Shown: positions 26,739 to 36,780 of the stretch, piece after piece
Layout: each line of letters begins with the position of its first letter
How positions within the stretch are numbered: position 1 is the stretch's first letter
DNA from: Mucilaginibacter sp. L294
GTDB lineage: Bacteria; Bacteroidota; Bacteroidia; Sphingobacteriales; Sphingobacteriaceae
Direction of reading: 5' to 3'
Length of the DNA stretch: 45,007 bases
Assembly: GCF_001636615.1 (NCBI RefSeq)
Contig: NZ_LGEK01000036.1
Coordinates: forward strand, 1-45,007
The notes under the pieces: model-generated
What the model saw: only the letters and a program-made list of their open reading frames with translations
Databases searched by the model: none
Told to the model about the DNA's origin: nothing
Program-made: the position numbers and the translations under genes

Positions 26739-29108
26739 ATGTTTAAGAATTATTTAAAAATTGCCTGGCGTAACATAACCAAGCATAAAGGTTTTTCGCT
26801 TATTAACGCGGGTGGTTTGGCATTAGGCATGGCAAGTTGCCTGCTTTTGCTATTATACGTAACCTACCATGTTAACTACGATAAGCAGTTTAAAAATATC
26901 GATAACATATACCTTGTTGAAAATAACCAGCCCGGTGATGGTAAAATATACACCTTCTCGGCTACATCAAGGCTTACGGCAGCAACAATAAAAACGGAGA
27001 TACCCGATGCCGTACGCGCGGTGAGGACAGTTACTTATACCGCAGAGGGGTTGCTTACCTACAAAAACAACAGTTTTAAAAAAGCAGGCATGTTTGCCGA
27101 TGATGGTTTCTTTGATATCTTTTCCTATCACTTTATCAAGGGTACAGCAGCTAACGCTTTAAAATCGCCAAATTCTATCATCATTACCAAAAAACTGGCT
27201 AAAACACTTTTTGGTGATGAAGACCCAATGAACAAAATTGTAAAGCGTAACAACCAGTTGCCATTAACGGTTACCGGTGTAATTGACGATGTACCGGCAA
27301 ACGCTACCTTCCAGTTTGAGTTTGTTTTACCATGGGTGATGTTTGAGGATTCAAACGCATGGGCAAAAAACTCTGATTGGGGCAGCAACTTTGCACGCAC
27401 CGTTGTGCAATTAAAAAACCCATCGGCATTGGGCCGTGCCAATAATATCATGAAAAACATGGTAGGAAGGCATAATGATGGTAACAAAAATCAATTGTTC
27501 CTTTATCCATTCAGCAAGCTGCACCTGTATTCGGAGTTTGTGGATGGTAAAGCTGTAGGAGGGATGATAGACCAGATGAAACTATTCATCACCCTGGCTA
27601 TATGTATTTTGCTGGTTGCCTGCGTAAACTTCATGAACCTAAGCACCGCCCGGTCTGAAGAACGCGCCAAGGAGGTGGGCATCCGTAAGGCTATCGGCTC
27701 AAACAGGGCTTCGCTTATCAGCCAGTTTATCATCGAATCTGTTATCCTGTCGTTGCTGTCCACGGCGGTAGCTATTGGTATCGTCATCATTTCATTACCA
27801 TATTTTAACAATTTATTAGGTATACAATTAACGTTACCCTACAACAACCTGCTAACCTGGCTGGCTATATTAGGCATTGGTGTATTTACAGGTGTGCTTG
27901 CAGGTAGTTATCCGGCGTTTTACCTGTCGTCGTTCGAGCCTATAAAAGTGCTGAAAGGCATGTTTAAAGGTGGCAGCTCGGCCTTGCCATTGCGTAAGAT
28001 ACTTGTTGTAGTCCAATTTGGTTTTGCAGTGTTTTTGATAACCGCAACCATCTGCATTTATCGCCAGATAAAATTTGTACAGGAAAAATCGACAGGGTTT
28101 GATAAGAACAACCTGGTGGAGATACCTATTGAGGGCGACCTGAAAAAAAATACAGAGGTGCTTATTAATCAGTTAAAAAGTTCGGGCATTATTACCGCGG
28201 GCACTACACTTTCGCAAAGTATTACCGAAGATGGTAATAACACATGGGGTGTAAGCTGGCCCGGTAAACGCGATGACCAAACCATACTGTTTGATGTGTT
28301 TAACGCAGGTAACGATTTTACAAAAACCGCGGGTGTTAAACTGATAGACGGGCGTGAATTTTCGCCCGCTTATCCGGCAGATACTGCGGGTAAATCAGTA
28401 ATGATCAATGAATCGGCCGCTAAAGTAATGAAACTTAAAAACCCGGTAGGCACCCTTATAAAATGGGGCGATAGCGAGGTTACCATAGTTGGTATTTATA
28501 AGGATTTTGTATGGGGATCGCCGTACGAAAAAACACGCCCTATGTTAACCAGTTACGGCGCTAACGGCGGCGCAACTATTGACCTGCGTTTAAGCCAAAA
28601 CAAAAGCATCAGCGCCAATATAGACGCGATCAACAAAGCCCTTAAAACGCTGAACCCGGCGTACCCGCCAACCGTTAAGTTTGTAGATAGCGATTTTGAG
28701 AAGAAATTTCAGAACGAAAAACTGCTGGCCACACTGTCAAACCTGTTTGGTGGCCTGGCTATCATCATATCATGCCTGGGCTTGTTTGGCCTGGCAGCTT
28801 ATGCGGCAGAGCAGCGTGTTAAAGAGATAGGGGTGCGCAAAGTATTAGGCGCGAGTGTAGTAAACCTTGCCGGCCTTTTATCAAAAGACTTTTTGAAGCT
28901 TGTAGCTATTGCCATTGTTTTAGCTATCCCGGTATCTGTATGGGCAATGAACAAATGGCTGCAAAAATTTGAGTACCGTATTACAGTAACCTGGTGGATG
29001 CTGGCCCTGGCAGGTTTAATTACCGTAATTATTGCCATTGCAACGGTAAGCTACCAGGCTATTAAGGCTGCGTTGGCCAACCCGGTGAAGAGTTTACGAA
29101 GCGAGTAA
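26739..29108 (+). CDS. P9: MacB/FtsX-type ABC permease
   Basis: 789 residues with the P1 layout (TM2 near 279-300), 28 bp after the solenoid gene, the tightest spacing in the array. It is LYS-type (LYSEFVDGKAVGGMIDQMKLF) with a GVSWPGKRDDQ Trp loop, closest by eye to P11 (GIKWPGQLPGE). The first coupling motif is KEVGIRKAIGSN, with Ala for the usual Val/Thr; the second is KEIGVRKVLGAS. The first periplasmic domain has KTLFGDEDPMNKIV, where Asn replaces the usual Gly of DPxGK. TM8 is followed by AALANPVKSLRSE. Confidence 0.94.
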   Translation: MFKNYLKIAWRNITKHKGFSLINAGGLALGMASCLLLLLYVTYHVNYDKQFKNIDNIYLVENNQPGDGKIYTFSATSRLTAATIKTEIPDAVRAVRTVTYTAEGLLTYKNNSFKKAGMFADDGFFDIFSYHFIKGTAANALKSPNSIIITKKLAKTLFGDEDPMNKIVKRNNQLPLTVTGVIDDVPANATFQFEFVLPWVMFEDSNAWAKNSDWGSNFARTVVQLKNPSALGRANNIMKNMVGRHNDGNKNQLFLYPFSKLHLYSEFVDGKAVGGMIDQMKLFITLAICILLVACVNFMNLSTARSEERAKEVGIRKAIGSNRASLISQFIIESVILSLLSTAVAIGIVIISLPYFNNLLGIQLTLPYNNLLTWLAILGIGVFTGVLAGSYPAFYLSSFEPIKVLKGMFKGGSSALPLRKILVVVQFGFAVFLITATICIYRQIKFVQEKSTGFDKNNLVEIPIEGDLKKNTEVLINQLKSSGIITAGTTLSQSITEDGNNTWGVSWPGKRDDQTILFDVFNAGNDFTKTAGVKLIDGREFSPAYPADTAGKSVMINESAAKVMKLKNPVGTLIKWGDSEVTIVGIYKDFVWGSPYEKTRPMLTSYGANGGATIDLRLSQNKSISANIDAINKALKTLNPAYPPTVKFVDSDFEKKFQNEKLLATLSNLFGGLAIIISCLGLFGLAAYAAEQRVKEIGVRKVLGASVVNLAGLLSKDFLKLVAIAIVLAIPVSVWAMNKWLQKFEYRITVTWWMLALAGLITVIIAIATVSYQAIKAALANPVKSLRSE

Positions 29109-29188
29109 GAATAGAGATCAATTAATTAGAGATTAAGTCTGATAGTTTTAGGATTAGTTTTTAGTATTTAGAATTTAAAACCATCATC

Positions 29189-31612
29189 ATGTTTAAGAAT
29201 TATATAAAAACGGCATACCGTAGTTTAAAGAAAAACAAGGGTTTTACCATCATTAACATCATGGGGCTGGCCCTTGGTTTGTGCGTTTGCATGCTTATTA
29301 TTTTTTATGTGATAGATGAGCTTGGCTATGATAAGTATAACACAAAGGCCGACCGCATTTACCGTGTTAACAACGATATTAAGTTTGGAGGCAATGCAAA
29401 CAGCTATGCAGTTGCAGCGGCGCCGTTTGCGGCAGCATGTATAAATGATTTTCCTGAAGTAGAAAATGTGGTAAGGTTTAGAGACCGAGGCCACTTTAAA
29501 GTACGCAAAGGCGACGAAAATGTGCTGGAGCACGAGTTTTTATACTCCGACCCGCAAGTGTTTGATGTATTTACACTGCCAATGCTGCACGGCGACCCTA
29601 AAACGGCTCTTAAGAACCCTAAAAGCGTTGTGATAACGGAGAGCATCGCAAAAAAATACTTTAACACAGACGATGCGGTAGGTAAATCACTTACACTTAA
29701 CGATACGTTATTTTACAAAGTGACCGGCGTTATAAAAGATATGCCGAAGCAGTCGCATTTTACTGCCGATTTTTTCCTGTCGATGGAAGATCTTGAGGAG
29801 AGTAAAGAAAACTCCTGGCTGAGCAATAATTTCAACACTTACATCCTGTTAAAAAAGGGGGCTAATGTTGAAAGGCTAAAGGCAAAGTTCCCGGCCATGT
29901 CGCGCAAGTACCTTGGCGGCCAATTGCAAACGGCTATGCATATGAGCTACGATGATTTTGAAAAGGCCGGCAATTATTTCAGGATAGGTTTAACCCCGCT
30001 TGCAGATATCCACCTGCACTCTAACCTGCAGGCCGAGTTATCCGGTAACGGTAATATACAATACGTATACATGTTCTCGGCCATTGCTATTTTTATTTTG
30101 CTGATAGCCTGTATAAACTTCATGAACCTGAGCACGGCAAGGTCAGCAAATCGTGCCCGCGAGGTTGGTGTGCGTAAAGTATTGGGCTCGCCGCGCAAGT
30201 ATCTTATAGCTCAGTTCCTGGCCGAATCGCTTATCGTAACGTTTGTTGCTACTGTTATAGCCGTAATAGGTGCCAGGCTGTTGTTGCCGCTTTTTAACCA
30301 AATGGCCGATAAGCAACTAACATTTACTGCTGCTACATTTATTTGGCTGGCGCCCGCGTTGCTGGTTACCATAGTAGTTATTGGCTGCCTGGCGGGTTCT
30401 TATCCCGCGTTTTTCCTATCGGCGTTTAATCCCGTTGATGTGTTGAAAGGGAAACTGGCAAGCGGCTTTAAAGGTGGCTACCTGCGTAGTTTCCTGGTGG
30501 TTTTTCAGTTCTCTATCTCTATATTTTTGATTATTGGTACGCTGGTTATTTACCATCAGCTGCAGTATATTCAAAGCAAGGATATAGGTTACAACCGCGA
30601 GCAGGTATTGGTCATAAACAATGTAGATGCCCTGGGCAACCAGGCTACCGTGCTTAAAGAAGAATTAAAACGTTTACCCGATGTGGTAAACACCACCATG
30701 ACGGGTTATGTACCAACCAATGGTTGGCGAAACAGCACCACTTTTTTCCAGGATGCTACCTTAGATACCAAAAAAGCGATAGCAAGCCAGATATGGAGTG
30801 TTGATGAAGATTACATCAATACCATGGGGATGAAGATACTGGCGGGCCGCAATTTTTCTAAAGAGATGAAAACCGATTCATCGGCTATCATCATTAACGA
30901 AGCGGCTGTTAAACTTTTAGGGATAGCAAACCCTGTGGATAAGGAACTATTTTACCCTTTGGATCACCTGGGCAAAAAACTGAAAAGGATACGCATCATA
31001 GGCGTAATTAAGGATTTTAACTTCAACTCACTGCGCGAAAATGTTAGCCCATTGATGTTAAGTTTAGAAGAAAGCAGGGGTAGCATAGCTATACGGATAA
31101 AACCGGCTAATGCTACAGCGCTGTTGGCACAGGTAAAACAAAAGTGGCATTCTGTGGCGCCAAATGAGCAGTTCGACTACTCCTTTGTGAACGAAGATTT
31201 TGAACATACTTACCGTACAGAACAGCGCATGGGTAATGTATTTGTTGTTTTTACAACTATGGCAATTGTTATTGCCTGCCTTGGTTTATTTGGCCTGGCC
31301 GCATACGCTGCCGAACAACGCACCAAAGAGATTGGTATCCGTAAAGTATTGGGTGCTAATGTATCTCTCATAGTAGCTATGCTTTCAAAAGATTTTATTA
31401 AACTGGTTCTCATTTCCATTGTCATTGCATCGCCCCTGGCGTGGTTATCTATGCAGCAATGGCTTAAAGGCTTTGCTTATCGCGATAGCATACAATGGTG
31501 GGTAATTGTTGTTGCAGGTACCGGGGCTATCATCATTGCATTTATTACCATCAGTTTTCAATCTATAAAAGCCGCGCTCGCTAACCCTGTGAATAGTTTA
31601 AAAAGTGAGTGA
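29189..31612 (+). CDS. P10: MacB/FtsX-type ABC permease, sister of P1
   Basis: 807 residues with the P1 layout (TM2 near 290-312), 80 bp after P9; TTTAGAATTT lies at 29167-29176, 12 nt before the ATG, in the context CCATCATCATG. Along most of its length it follows P1: MFKNYIKTA(F/Y)RSL at the start, RVN(E/N)D(L/I)K in the first periplasmic domain, STARSANRAREVGVRKVLGS after TM2, TGY/TGF with Trp at the start of the second periplasmic loop, and EQRTKEIGIRKVLGA(D/N)VS after TM6. It ends NPVNSLKSE. P1 and P10 are therefore dispersed duplicates. Confidence 0.95.
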   Translation: MFKNYIKTAYRSLKKNKGFTIINIMGLALGLCVCMLIIFYVIDELGYDKYNTKADRIYRVNNDIKFGGNANSYAVAAAPFAAACINDFPEVENVVRFRDRGHFKVRKGDENVLEHEFLYSDPQVFDVFTLPMLHGDPKTALKNPKSVVITESIAKKYFNTDDAVGKSLTLNDTLFYKVTGVIKDMPKQSHFTADFFLSMEDLEESKENSWLSNNFNTYILLKKGANVERLKAKFPAMSRKYLGGQLQTAMHMSYDDFEKAGNYFRIGLTPLADIHLHSNLQAELSGNGNIQYVYMFSAIAIFILLIACINFMNLSTARSANRAREVGVRKVLGSPRKYLIAQFLAESLIVTFVATVIAVIGARLLLPLFNQMADKQLTFTAATFIWLAPALLVTIVVIGCLAGSYPAFFLSAFNPVDVLKGKLASGFKGGYLRSFLVVFQFSISIFLIIGTLVIYHQLQYIQSKDIGYNREQVLVINNVDALGNQATVLKEELKRLPDVVNTTMTGYVPTNGWRNSTTFFQDATLDTKKAIASQIWSVDEDYINTMGMKILAGRNFSKEMKTDSSAIIINEAAVKLLGIANPVDKELFYPLDHLGKKLKRIRIIGVIKDFNFNSLRENVSPLMLSLEESRGSIAIRIKPANATALLAQVKQKWHSVAPNEQFDYSFVNEDFEHTYRTEQRMGNVFVVFTTMAIVIACLGLFGLAAYAAEQRTKEIGIRKVLGANVSLIVAMLSKDFIKLVLISIVIASPLAWLSMQQWLKGFAYRDSIQWWVIVVAGTGAIIIAFITISFQSIKAALANPVNSLKSE

Positions 31613-31679
31613 TAGGGATTAGAGGTTAGGGCGTAATGGTTTTAGAATTTAGTTTTTAGAAGTTAGAATTTGAGTCATC

Positions 31680-34049
31680 ATGATCAGGAATTATTTTAAG
31701 ATAGCGTTTCGCAACATTGTTAAGCACAAGCTTTTTAGCCTGATCAATATTGGCGGGCTTGGGGTAGGCATGGCTGTAAGTTTTATGCTGCTGCTGTATG
31801 TATACAACGAGTTTTCGTTCGATAAGATGTATAAGAATGAAGACCGCATATACCAGGTTTGGCGCAATCAGCCATCAAACGGCGAGGTTAAAAGCAGTAA
31901 CAACATGTCGGTACCGGTAGCTGAGGCTATACGCAAAAACTACCCTGAAATAGCATTTACCGCCCGCGCCAACTGGATAAATGGCATCCTGTTCAACTAT
32001 CAGGATAAATCGCTAAACCTGAATATGCTTTCGGCCGACCCTGCGCTGCTGGATATTTTTAGCATTGAATTTGTACAGGGTAATAAAGCTTCTGCCTTTA
32101 CCGATATATCATCCATTATACTCACACAAAGGGGGGCTAAAGCAATTTTTGGCGATGCCGACCCAATGGGTAAAACGGTTAAAATAAACAGCACACGCAG
32201 TGCCAAAGTTACCGGTATCATCAAAGATATGCCCGGGAATAGCTCTATGAAATTCAGCGCGCTGGGTTCATGGGCTATGCTGGAGGCAGATGAGCCATGG
32301 ATCAAAACTTCAAGCTGGGGTAATTTTACATTCCAAACCTTTGTAATGGTAAAACCCGGTACCAATTTAAATAAGCTTAATGCTAAACTAAGTGGTTTAA
32401 TAGCCAAATACAATGCTAATGATAAAGAGAATAAACTGTTCTTATATCAATTTTCAAAACAGCACCTATACAGCGAGTTTAAAAACGGCGTAAGCACGGG
32501 CGGTGGCGCTATAGCGTATGTACGCCTGTTTATGTTTTTGGCCCTCGGCATATTGCTGATAGCCTGTATCAATTTCATGAACCTGTCAACCGCGCGCTCT
32601 GAAAGCCGCGCCCGCGAAGTTGGCGTACGCAAAGTAGTAGGCGCAAGGCGCATTTCTATCATCCAGCAGTTTATGGGCGAATCGTTACTGATGTGCGTTA
32701 TATCATTCGGGTTAGCCTTGGTTTTAATTAATTTACTGTTGCCATATTTTAACGGCATTATCGCTAAAAACTTAGCCATCCCTTACGGTGCGCCATTTTT
32801 TTGGATAGCAGGGGTAGGTATTACACTGATCACCGGTATTATTGCCGGCAGTTACCCGGCGCTGTTTTTATCGTCATTTAAGCCGGTAAAGGTTTTAAAA
32901 GGGGTAAATAAAGCAGGTAAGGCAACCCTAAGGCCAAGGCAAATATTGGTTATTGTGCAGTTCTCATTTGCAACATGCCTTATCCTGTCAACCATATTGA
33001 TATACAAACAACTGAACTTTATAAAGAACCGCCCCGCGGGGTATGACAGGAACGGGTTGGTAGAAATTGTGCCCGATGGTAAGCTTTATACCGATTTCGA
33101 AAGCTTCCGCAGGGATGCCATTGCATCAGGGGCTATTACCGAAGCGGCGAGCACATCAAACACCATTACCAGTAATGGTGGGGCATCATGGGGTATTAAA
33201 TGGCCCGGGCAACTCCCCGGAGAAGATAAACTCCCTATAGAACAGATTGTTACCAACTATCACTTCACAAATACATTTAACCTTAAGCTGGCCGATGGCC
33301 GCGATTTTGATATAGCGCGCCCATCAGACACTACGGCTGTTATGCTGAACCAGGCCGCTGTAAAAATGATGCGTTTAAAAGAACCGCTGGGCGCCCTTAT
33401 CAATTGGCAAGGGGCCGAGCGTACAGTGGTAGGGATCTTAAAAGATTATATTGTTAACTCACCAACCGAGGCCGCAAAACCACTTATTGTAGGCAATTTA
33501 AAAGGTTGGACAGGCATGGTAACTGTAAGGCTTAACAAAACCCTGCCCGTATCTGAAGCGATAGAAAAACTGGGCGCTGTATACAAAAAGTATAATCCCG
33601 ATTTCCCCTTCGATTACAAATTTGTTGACGAAGAATACAGTAAAAAATTCCACACCGAGCAATTGCTGGGCACCTTGTCAAATTCATTCACAATACTGGC
33701 TATTGTGATATCATGCCTGGGCTTATTCGGCCTGGCATCGTTCTCAGCCGAGCAGCGACGTAAGGAGATAGGCATCCGCAAAGTGTTGGGGGCTACTACA
33801 GTTAACCTGTGGTTCAATCTCTCAAAAGAGTTTGTGCAACTAATTATTATCGCCTTTATTATTGGCGGGGCCGTAAGCTGGCATTTTATGGATCAATGGC
33901 TGCATAATTACACTTATCGTACAGATGTAAGCCTGTGGGTATTTGTAGCAACCATATTGATAAGCCTTGCCGTAACACTCATAACCGTAAGCTGGCAGGC
34001 CATAAAAGCAGCCCTTAGCAACCCGGTAAAAAGTTTACGCAGCGAATAG
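31680..34049 (+). CDS. P11: MacB/FtsX-type ABC permease
   Basis: 789 residues with the P1 layout (TM2 near 278-300), 67 bp after P10; TTTAGAATTT at 31641-31650 with a variant near 31662. It is LYS-type (LYSEFKNGVSTGGGAIAYVRLF), with a GIKWPGQLPGEDK Trp loop. The first coupling motif is REVGVRKVVGAR. The second is KEIGIRKVLGATTVNLWFNLSKEF, where Trp-Phe replaces small residues usual in the following helix. The final TM region is ALSNPVKSLRSE. The first periplasmic domain has AKAIFGDADPMGKTV. Confidence 0.94.
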   Translation: MIRNYFKIAFRNIVKHKLFSLINIGGLGVGMAVSFMLLLYVYNEFSFDKMYKNEDRIYQVWRNQPSNGEVKSSNNMSVPVAEAIRKNYPEIAFTARANWINGILFNYQDKSLNLNMLSADPALLDIFSIEFVQGNKASAFTDISSIILTQRGAKAIFGDADPMGKTVKINSTRSAKVTGIIKDMPGNSSMKFSALGSWAMLEADEPWIKTSSWGNFTFQTFVMVKPGTNLNKLNAKLSGLIAKYNANDKENKLFLYQFSKQHLYSEFKNGVSTGGGAIAYVRLFMFLALGILLIACINFMNLSTARSESRAREVGVRKVVGARRISIIQQFMGESLLMCVISFGLALVLINLLLPYFNGIIAKNLAIPYGAPFFWIAGVGITLITGIIAGSYPALFLSSFKPVKVLKGVNKAGKATLRPRQILVIVQFSFATCLILSTILIYKQLNFIKNRPAGYDRNGLVEIVPDGKLYTDFESFRRDAIASGAITEAASTSNTITSNGGASWGIKWPGQLPGEDKLPIEQIVTNYHFTNTFNLKLADGRDFDIARPSDTTAVMLNQAAVKMMRLKEPLGALINWQGAERTVVGILKDYIVNSPTEAAKPLIVGNLKGWTGMVTVRLNKTLPVSEAIEKLGAVYKKYNPDFPFDYKFVDEEYSKKFHTEQLLGTLSNSFTILAIVISCLGLFGLASFSAEQRRKEIGIRKVLGATTVNLWFNLSKEFVQLIIIAFIIGGAVSWHFMDQWLHNYTYRTDVSLWVFVATILISLAVTLITVSWQAIKAALSNPVKSLRSE

Positions 34050-34120
34050 GAATTGTTTAAATTGGAGGTGAGATAAGTGCGTGAGGAATAATGAACAGAT
34101 AGATTTTTAATTTCAATAGC

Positions 34121-36589
34121 ATGATAAAAAGTTACTTCAAGATTGCCTTAAGGGGCTTCCGCAAGCACAAGTTGTTTACGCTGATAAACGTTGTTGGTTT
34201 ATCTATAGGCATCAGCGCGGCGCTGGTTATATACCTGATAGTGCATTTTGATTTTACTTTTGATAAGTTCCATAAAGATAGCGCCCGTATTTACCGGGTT
34301 ACAACCGATTACTCTTTTGCCGGCGAAGTTGGCCATAACAATGGTGTAACCATGGCCCTGCCAGCCGCTGTAAAAACGGAAGCCACCGGGGTGGATATTG
34401 TAGCCCCCTTTTATATTTACGGTGAGCAGGATGTGATCATCCCGGACGGGCCCATAACCAACCATAAGCTTAAAAAGCAGGAGGGCATTGTATTTGCCGA
34501 CGAGCAGTACTTTAACCTGATCCACTACGATTGGTTGGCTGGCTCGGCAAAAACAGCATTAAAACAGCCTAACCAGGTTGTACTAACATCTACACAAGCC
34601 AAAATATACTTCCCTAAGCTGGAGTACAGCCAGATGATAGGGAAGCAAGTGATCTATGACGATTCGCTAAAAACAACGGTTAGCGGCGTAATAGCGCCGA
34701 TAACAGAGAACACCGACTTCCTTTTCCATGATTTTATATCATACATCACCGGCACAAGCGACCATTACATTAAAGATCAGTTTGAGATGGGGCAATGGGG
34801 GAATACCAATTCGGCTTCACAACTATTCATCAAACTATCTGATAAGGCATCATCGGCACAGGTTGAAAAACAACTGAACATGATGCTTAAAGCACATAAC
34901 CCACCAAAACCCGAGGATAAAGGCAGTACACAGGGTTTTCATTTACAGTCTATAAACGACATCCACTTCGACCAGGTGTACGGCGGCATGGATGGTGTAC
35001 GCACCGCCAGTAAAACTACCTTATACGGTTTGTTAGTTATAGCGGCATTCCTGTTGGTTTTGGGTTGTATCAATTTTATAAACCTTACAACAGCGCAGGC
35101 ATCACAACGGGCCAAAGAAATAGGCATCCGCAAAACTATGGGTAGCAAACGCAGTCAGTTAATTTTCCAATTTTTAAGCGAAACCTTCCTGATCACCATA
35201 TTTGCTGTGGTAATATCCATAGCGCTGGCGCCGGTAATTTTAAAACTCTTTGCCGATTTTGTACCTAAAGGTGTTTCGGCAAACGTATTTAATCAACCGG
35301 GGCTTATCATTTTCCTTATTGTGTTAACTATTGGCGTAAGCGTCCTTTCGGGATTTTACCCGGCGCTGGTATTATCGGGTTACAAACCGGTATCTGTACT
35401 TAAAAACCAGGCAAGCAATAATGCCAGCAAAACCCGCAATGCATGGCTGCGTAAATCGTTAACGGTAACCCAGTTTGTAATAGCACAGTTCTTCATCATG
35501 GCAACCCTGCTGGTGAGCAAGCAGATCTATTACGCGCTGCACAAGGACCTGGGCTTTAAAAAGGATGCCATTGTAAATATTTCAACGCCATACAAAAGCA
35601 TCAATACCAACAGGCAGCAGGTGTTTTTGAACAAGATAAGCGCTATACCGCAAATAGAGCTGATAAGCGTGGGTGGTTCCGCACCATCGTCAAATAACAC
35701 CAACTCTACAACGGTAACCTATATTGATGGTAAAAAGGAGATAAAGACCGAACTGCAGCAAAAATATGCCGACGAGAACTACCTAAAGGTTTATAAAATA
35801 AAACTGCTTGCCGGCCGCAACCTAAGGCAATCAGATACCTCGGGAAACATTGTTATCAATAACACCTACGCTAAAACACTTGGCTTTAACGACCCCGCAA
35901 GGGCTATAGGCGTAAGACTTGATTACAATGGCAAAAAACGCGAGATAGTAGGCGTAACGGTCGATTTTTATCAGAGATCGTTACGCTCGCCTATAAAACC
36001 GCTGGCTATACTGATGCCGGTAAACAATAAGTGGAACAACCGTACCTTTCATATCGCTTTAAAACCACAAACGGCAGGTGGCGATGAGTGGAAAGCCGGC
36101 ATTGCCGCTATCGGGAAGATCTGGAAGGAAACTTATCCTGATGATGATTTTGAATATGCCTTTTATGACCAAAGTATAGCCAAATTTTATGATGCCGAGC
36201 AGCATACCTCCACCTTACTTACCTGGGCAACGGGTTTATCAATCCTGATAAGCTGCCTTGGCCTGTTAGGCTTAGCCATATACACCACCGGACAGCGCAC
36301 CAAAGAAATTGGCGTACGCAAGGTGCTGGGCGCAAGTGTAACACAAATAGTAACATTACTATCAACAGAACTAATGTGGCTAATAGGGCTGGCATTTGTG
36401 CTGGTAACGCCACTGGCTTATTATGCTATGCACAAGTGGATGGAAAACTTTGCCGACCGCACCGCTATCAGCTGGTGGATATTCGCCCTAAGCGGGGCAG
36501 GGATGCTGTTACTGGCTTTGTGTACGCTTAGCTTCCAAACCGTTAAAGCCGCTATAGCTAACCCGGTTAGTAGTTTACGGAGCGAGTAG
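34121..36589 (+). CDS. P12: long MacB/FtsX-type ABC permease
   Basis: 822 residues, the longest of the fifteen, with TM2 shifted to about 298-320 because the first periplasmic domain is larger (extra loops around IPDGPITNHKLKKQ and FPKLEYSQMIGKQ). It starts 71 bp after P11, at MIKSYFKIALRGFRKHK. It belongs to the P13/P14 side of the family: pre-TM2 IHFDQVYGGMDG and post-TM2 CINFINLTTAQASQRAKEIGIRKTMGS. The second periplasmic loop is Ser/Thr/Asn-rich (PSSNNTNSTTVT) with no Trp motif. TM6 reads SCLGLLGLAIYTTGQRTKEIGVRKVLGAS. The tail is ANPVSSLRSE. A 97-bp palindromic repeat begins 7 bp after the stop. Confidence 0.94.
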   Translation: MIKSYFKIALRGFRKHKLFTLINVVGLSIGISAALVIYLIVHFDFTFDKFHKDSARIYRVTTDYSFAGEVGHNNGVTMALPAAVKTEATGVDIVAPFYIYGEQDVIIPDGPITNHKLKKQEGIVFADEQYFNLIHYDWLAGSAKTALKQPNQVVLTSTQAKIYFPKLEYSQMIGKQVIYDDSLKTTVSGVIAPITENTDFLFHDFISYITGTSDHYIKDQFEMGQWGNTNSASQLFIKLSDKASSAQVEKQLNMMLKAHNPPKPEDKGSTQGFHLQSINDIHFDQVYGGMDGVRTASKTTLYGLLVIAAFLLVLGCINFINLTTAQASQRAKEIGIRKTMGSKRSQLIFQFLSETFLITIFAVVISIALAPVILKLFADFVPKGVSANVFNQPGLIIFLIVLTIGVSVLSGFYPALVLSGYKPVSVLKNQASNNASKTRNAWLRKSLTVTQFVIAQFFIMATLLVSKQIYYALHKDLGFKKDAIVNISTPYKSINTNRQQVFLNKISAIPQIELISVGGSAPSSNNTNSTTVTYIDGKKEIKTELQQKYADENYLKVYKIKLLAGRNLRQSDTSGNIVINNTYAKTLGFNDPARAIGVRLDYNGKKREIVGVTVDFYQRSLRSPIKPLAILMPVNNKWNNRTFHIALKPQTAGGDEWKAGIAAIGKIWKETYPDDDFEYAFYDQSIAKFYDAEQHTSTLLTWATGLSILISCLGLLGLAIYTTGQRTKEIGVRKVLGASVTQIVTLLSTELMWLIGLAFVLVTPLAYYAMHKWMENFADRTAISWWIFALSGAGMLLLALCTLSFQTVKAAIANPVSSLRSE

Positions 36590-36596
36590 TAACCAA

Positions 36597-36693
36597 CTTG
36601 TCATCCTGAACGTTTGAAGGATCTATTAGCGAACTGTGCATCAACGATTGCATGGTGGCGATTAGATGCTTCGCTATCGCTCAGCATGACAAG
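36597..36693. repeat. Palindromic repeat R1 (TGTCATCCTGA family)
   Basis: A 97-bp imperfect palindrome with outer arms CTTGTCATCCTGA and TCAGCATGACAAG. Inner shared blocks are AAGGATCTATTA, GAACTGTGCATCAACGA and AGATGCTTCGCTA. It starts 7 bp after the P12 stop. Full copies recur at 41672 (R2), 44538 (R4) and 44835 (R5), and a half copy at 44332 (R3). R1 and R2 are nearly the same in sequence and orientation. This family is common between genes in Sphingobacteriaceae (established from my recollection, not checked here). Confidence 0.88.
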
Positions 36694-36708
36694 CAGGTTT
36701 TAAAGCGT

Positions 36709-36780
36709 TAACTAATGTTAAATATTATAATTTAACATCAATAGTGCTGATATTGTAACATCAAACAAAACCGGCACCTT
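36709..36780 (+). promoter_or_regulatory. Leader of P13 with AT-rich inverted repeats
   Basis: GTTAAAT-N6-ATTTAAC (36717-36736) is a perfect inverted repeat. It is followed by CAATA-GTGCTGA-TATTG and the string CATCAAACAAAACC. The same ordered elements precede P14 (39200-39264), so this is a duplicated leader that may bind a regulator or position ribosomes. No TGGCAT promoter element was found here. Confidence 0.6.

Noticed and set aside
36640..36680. Possible fourth sigma-54 box (TGGCG) before P13
   Set aside because: It is inside palindromic repeat R1, the spacing to a -12 element is wrong, and no TGTATC-CCGAACA element precedes it.
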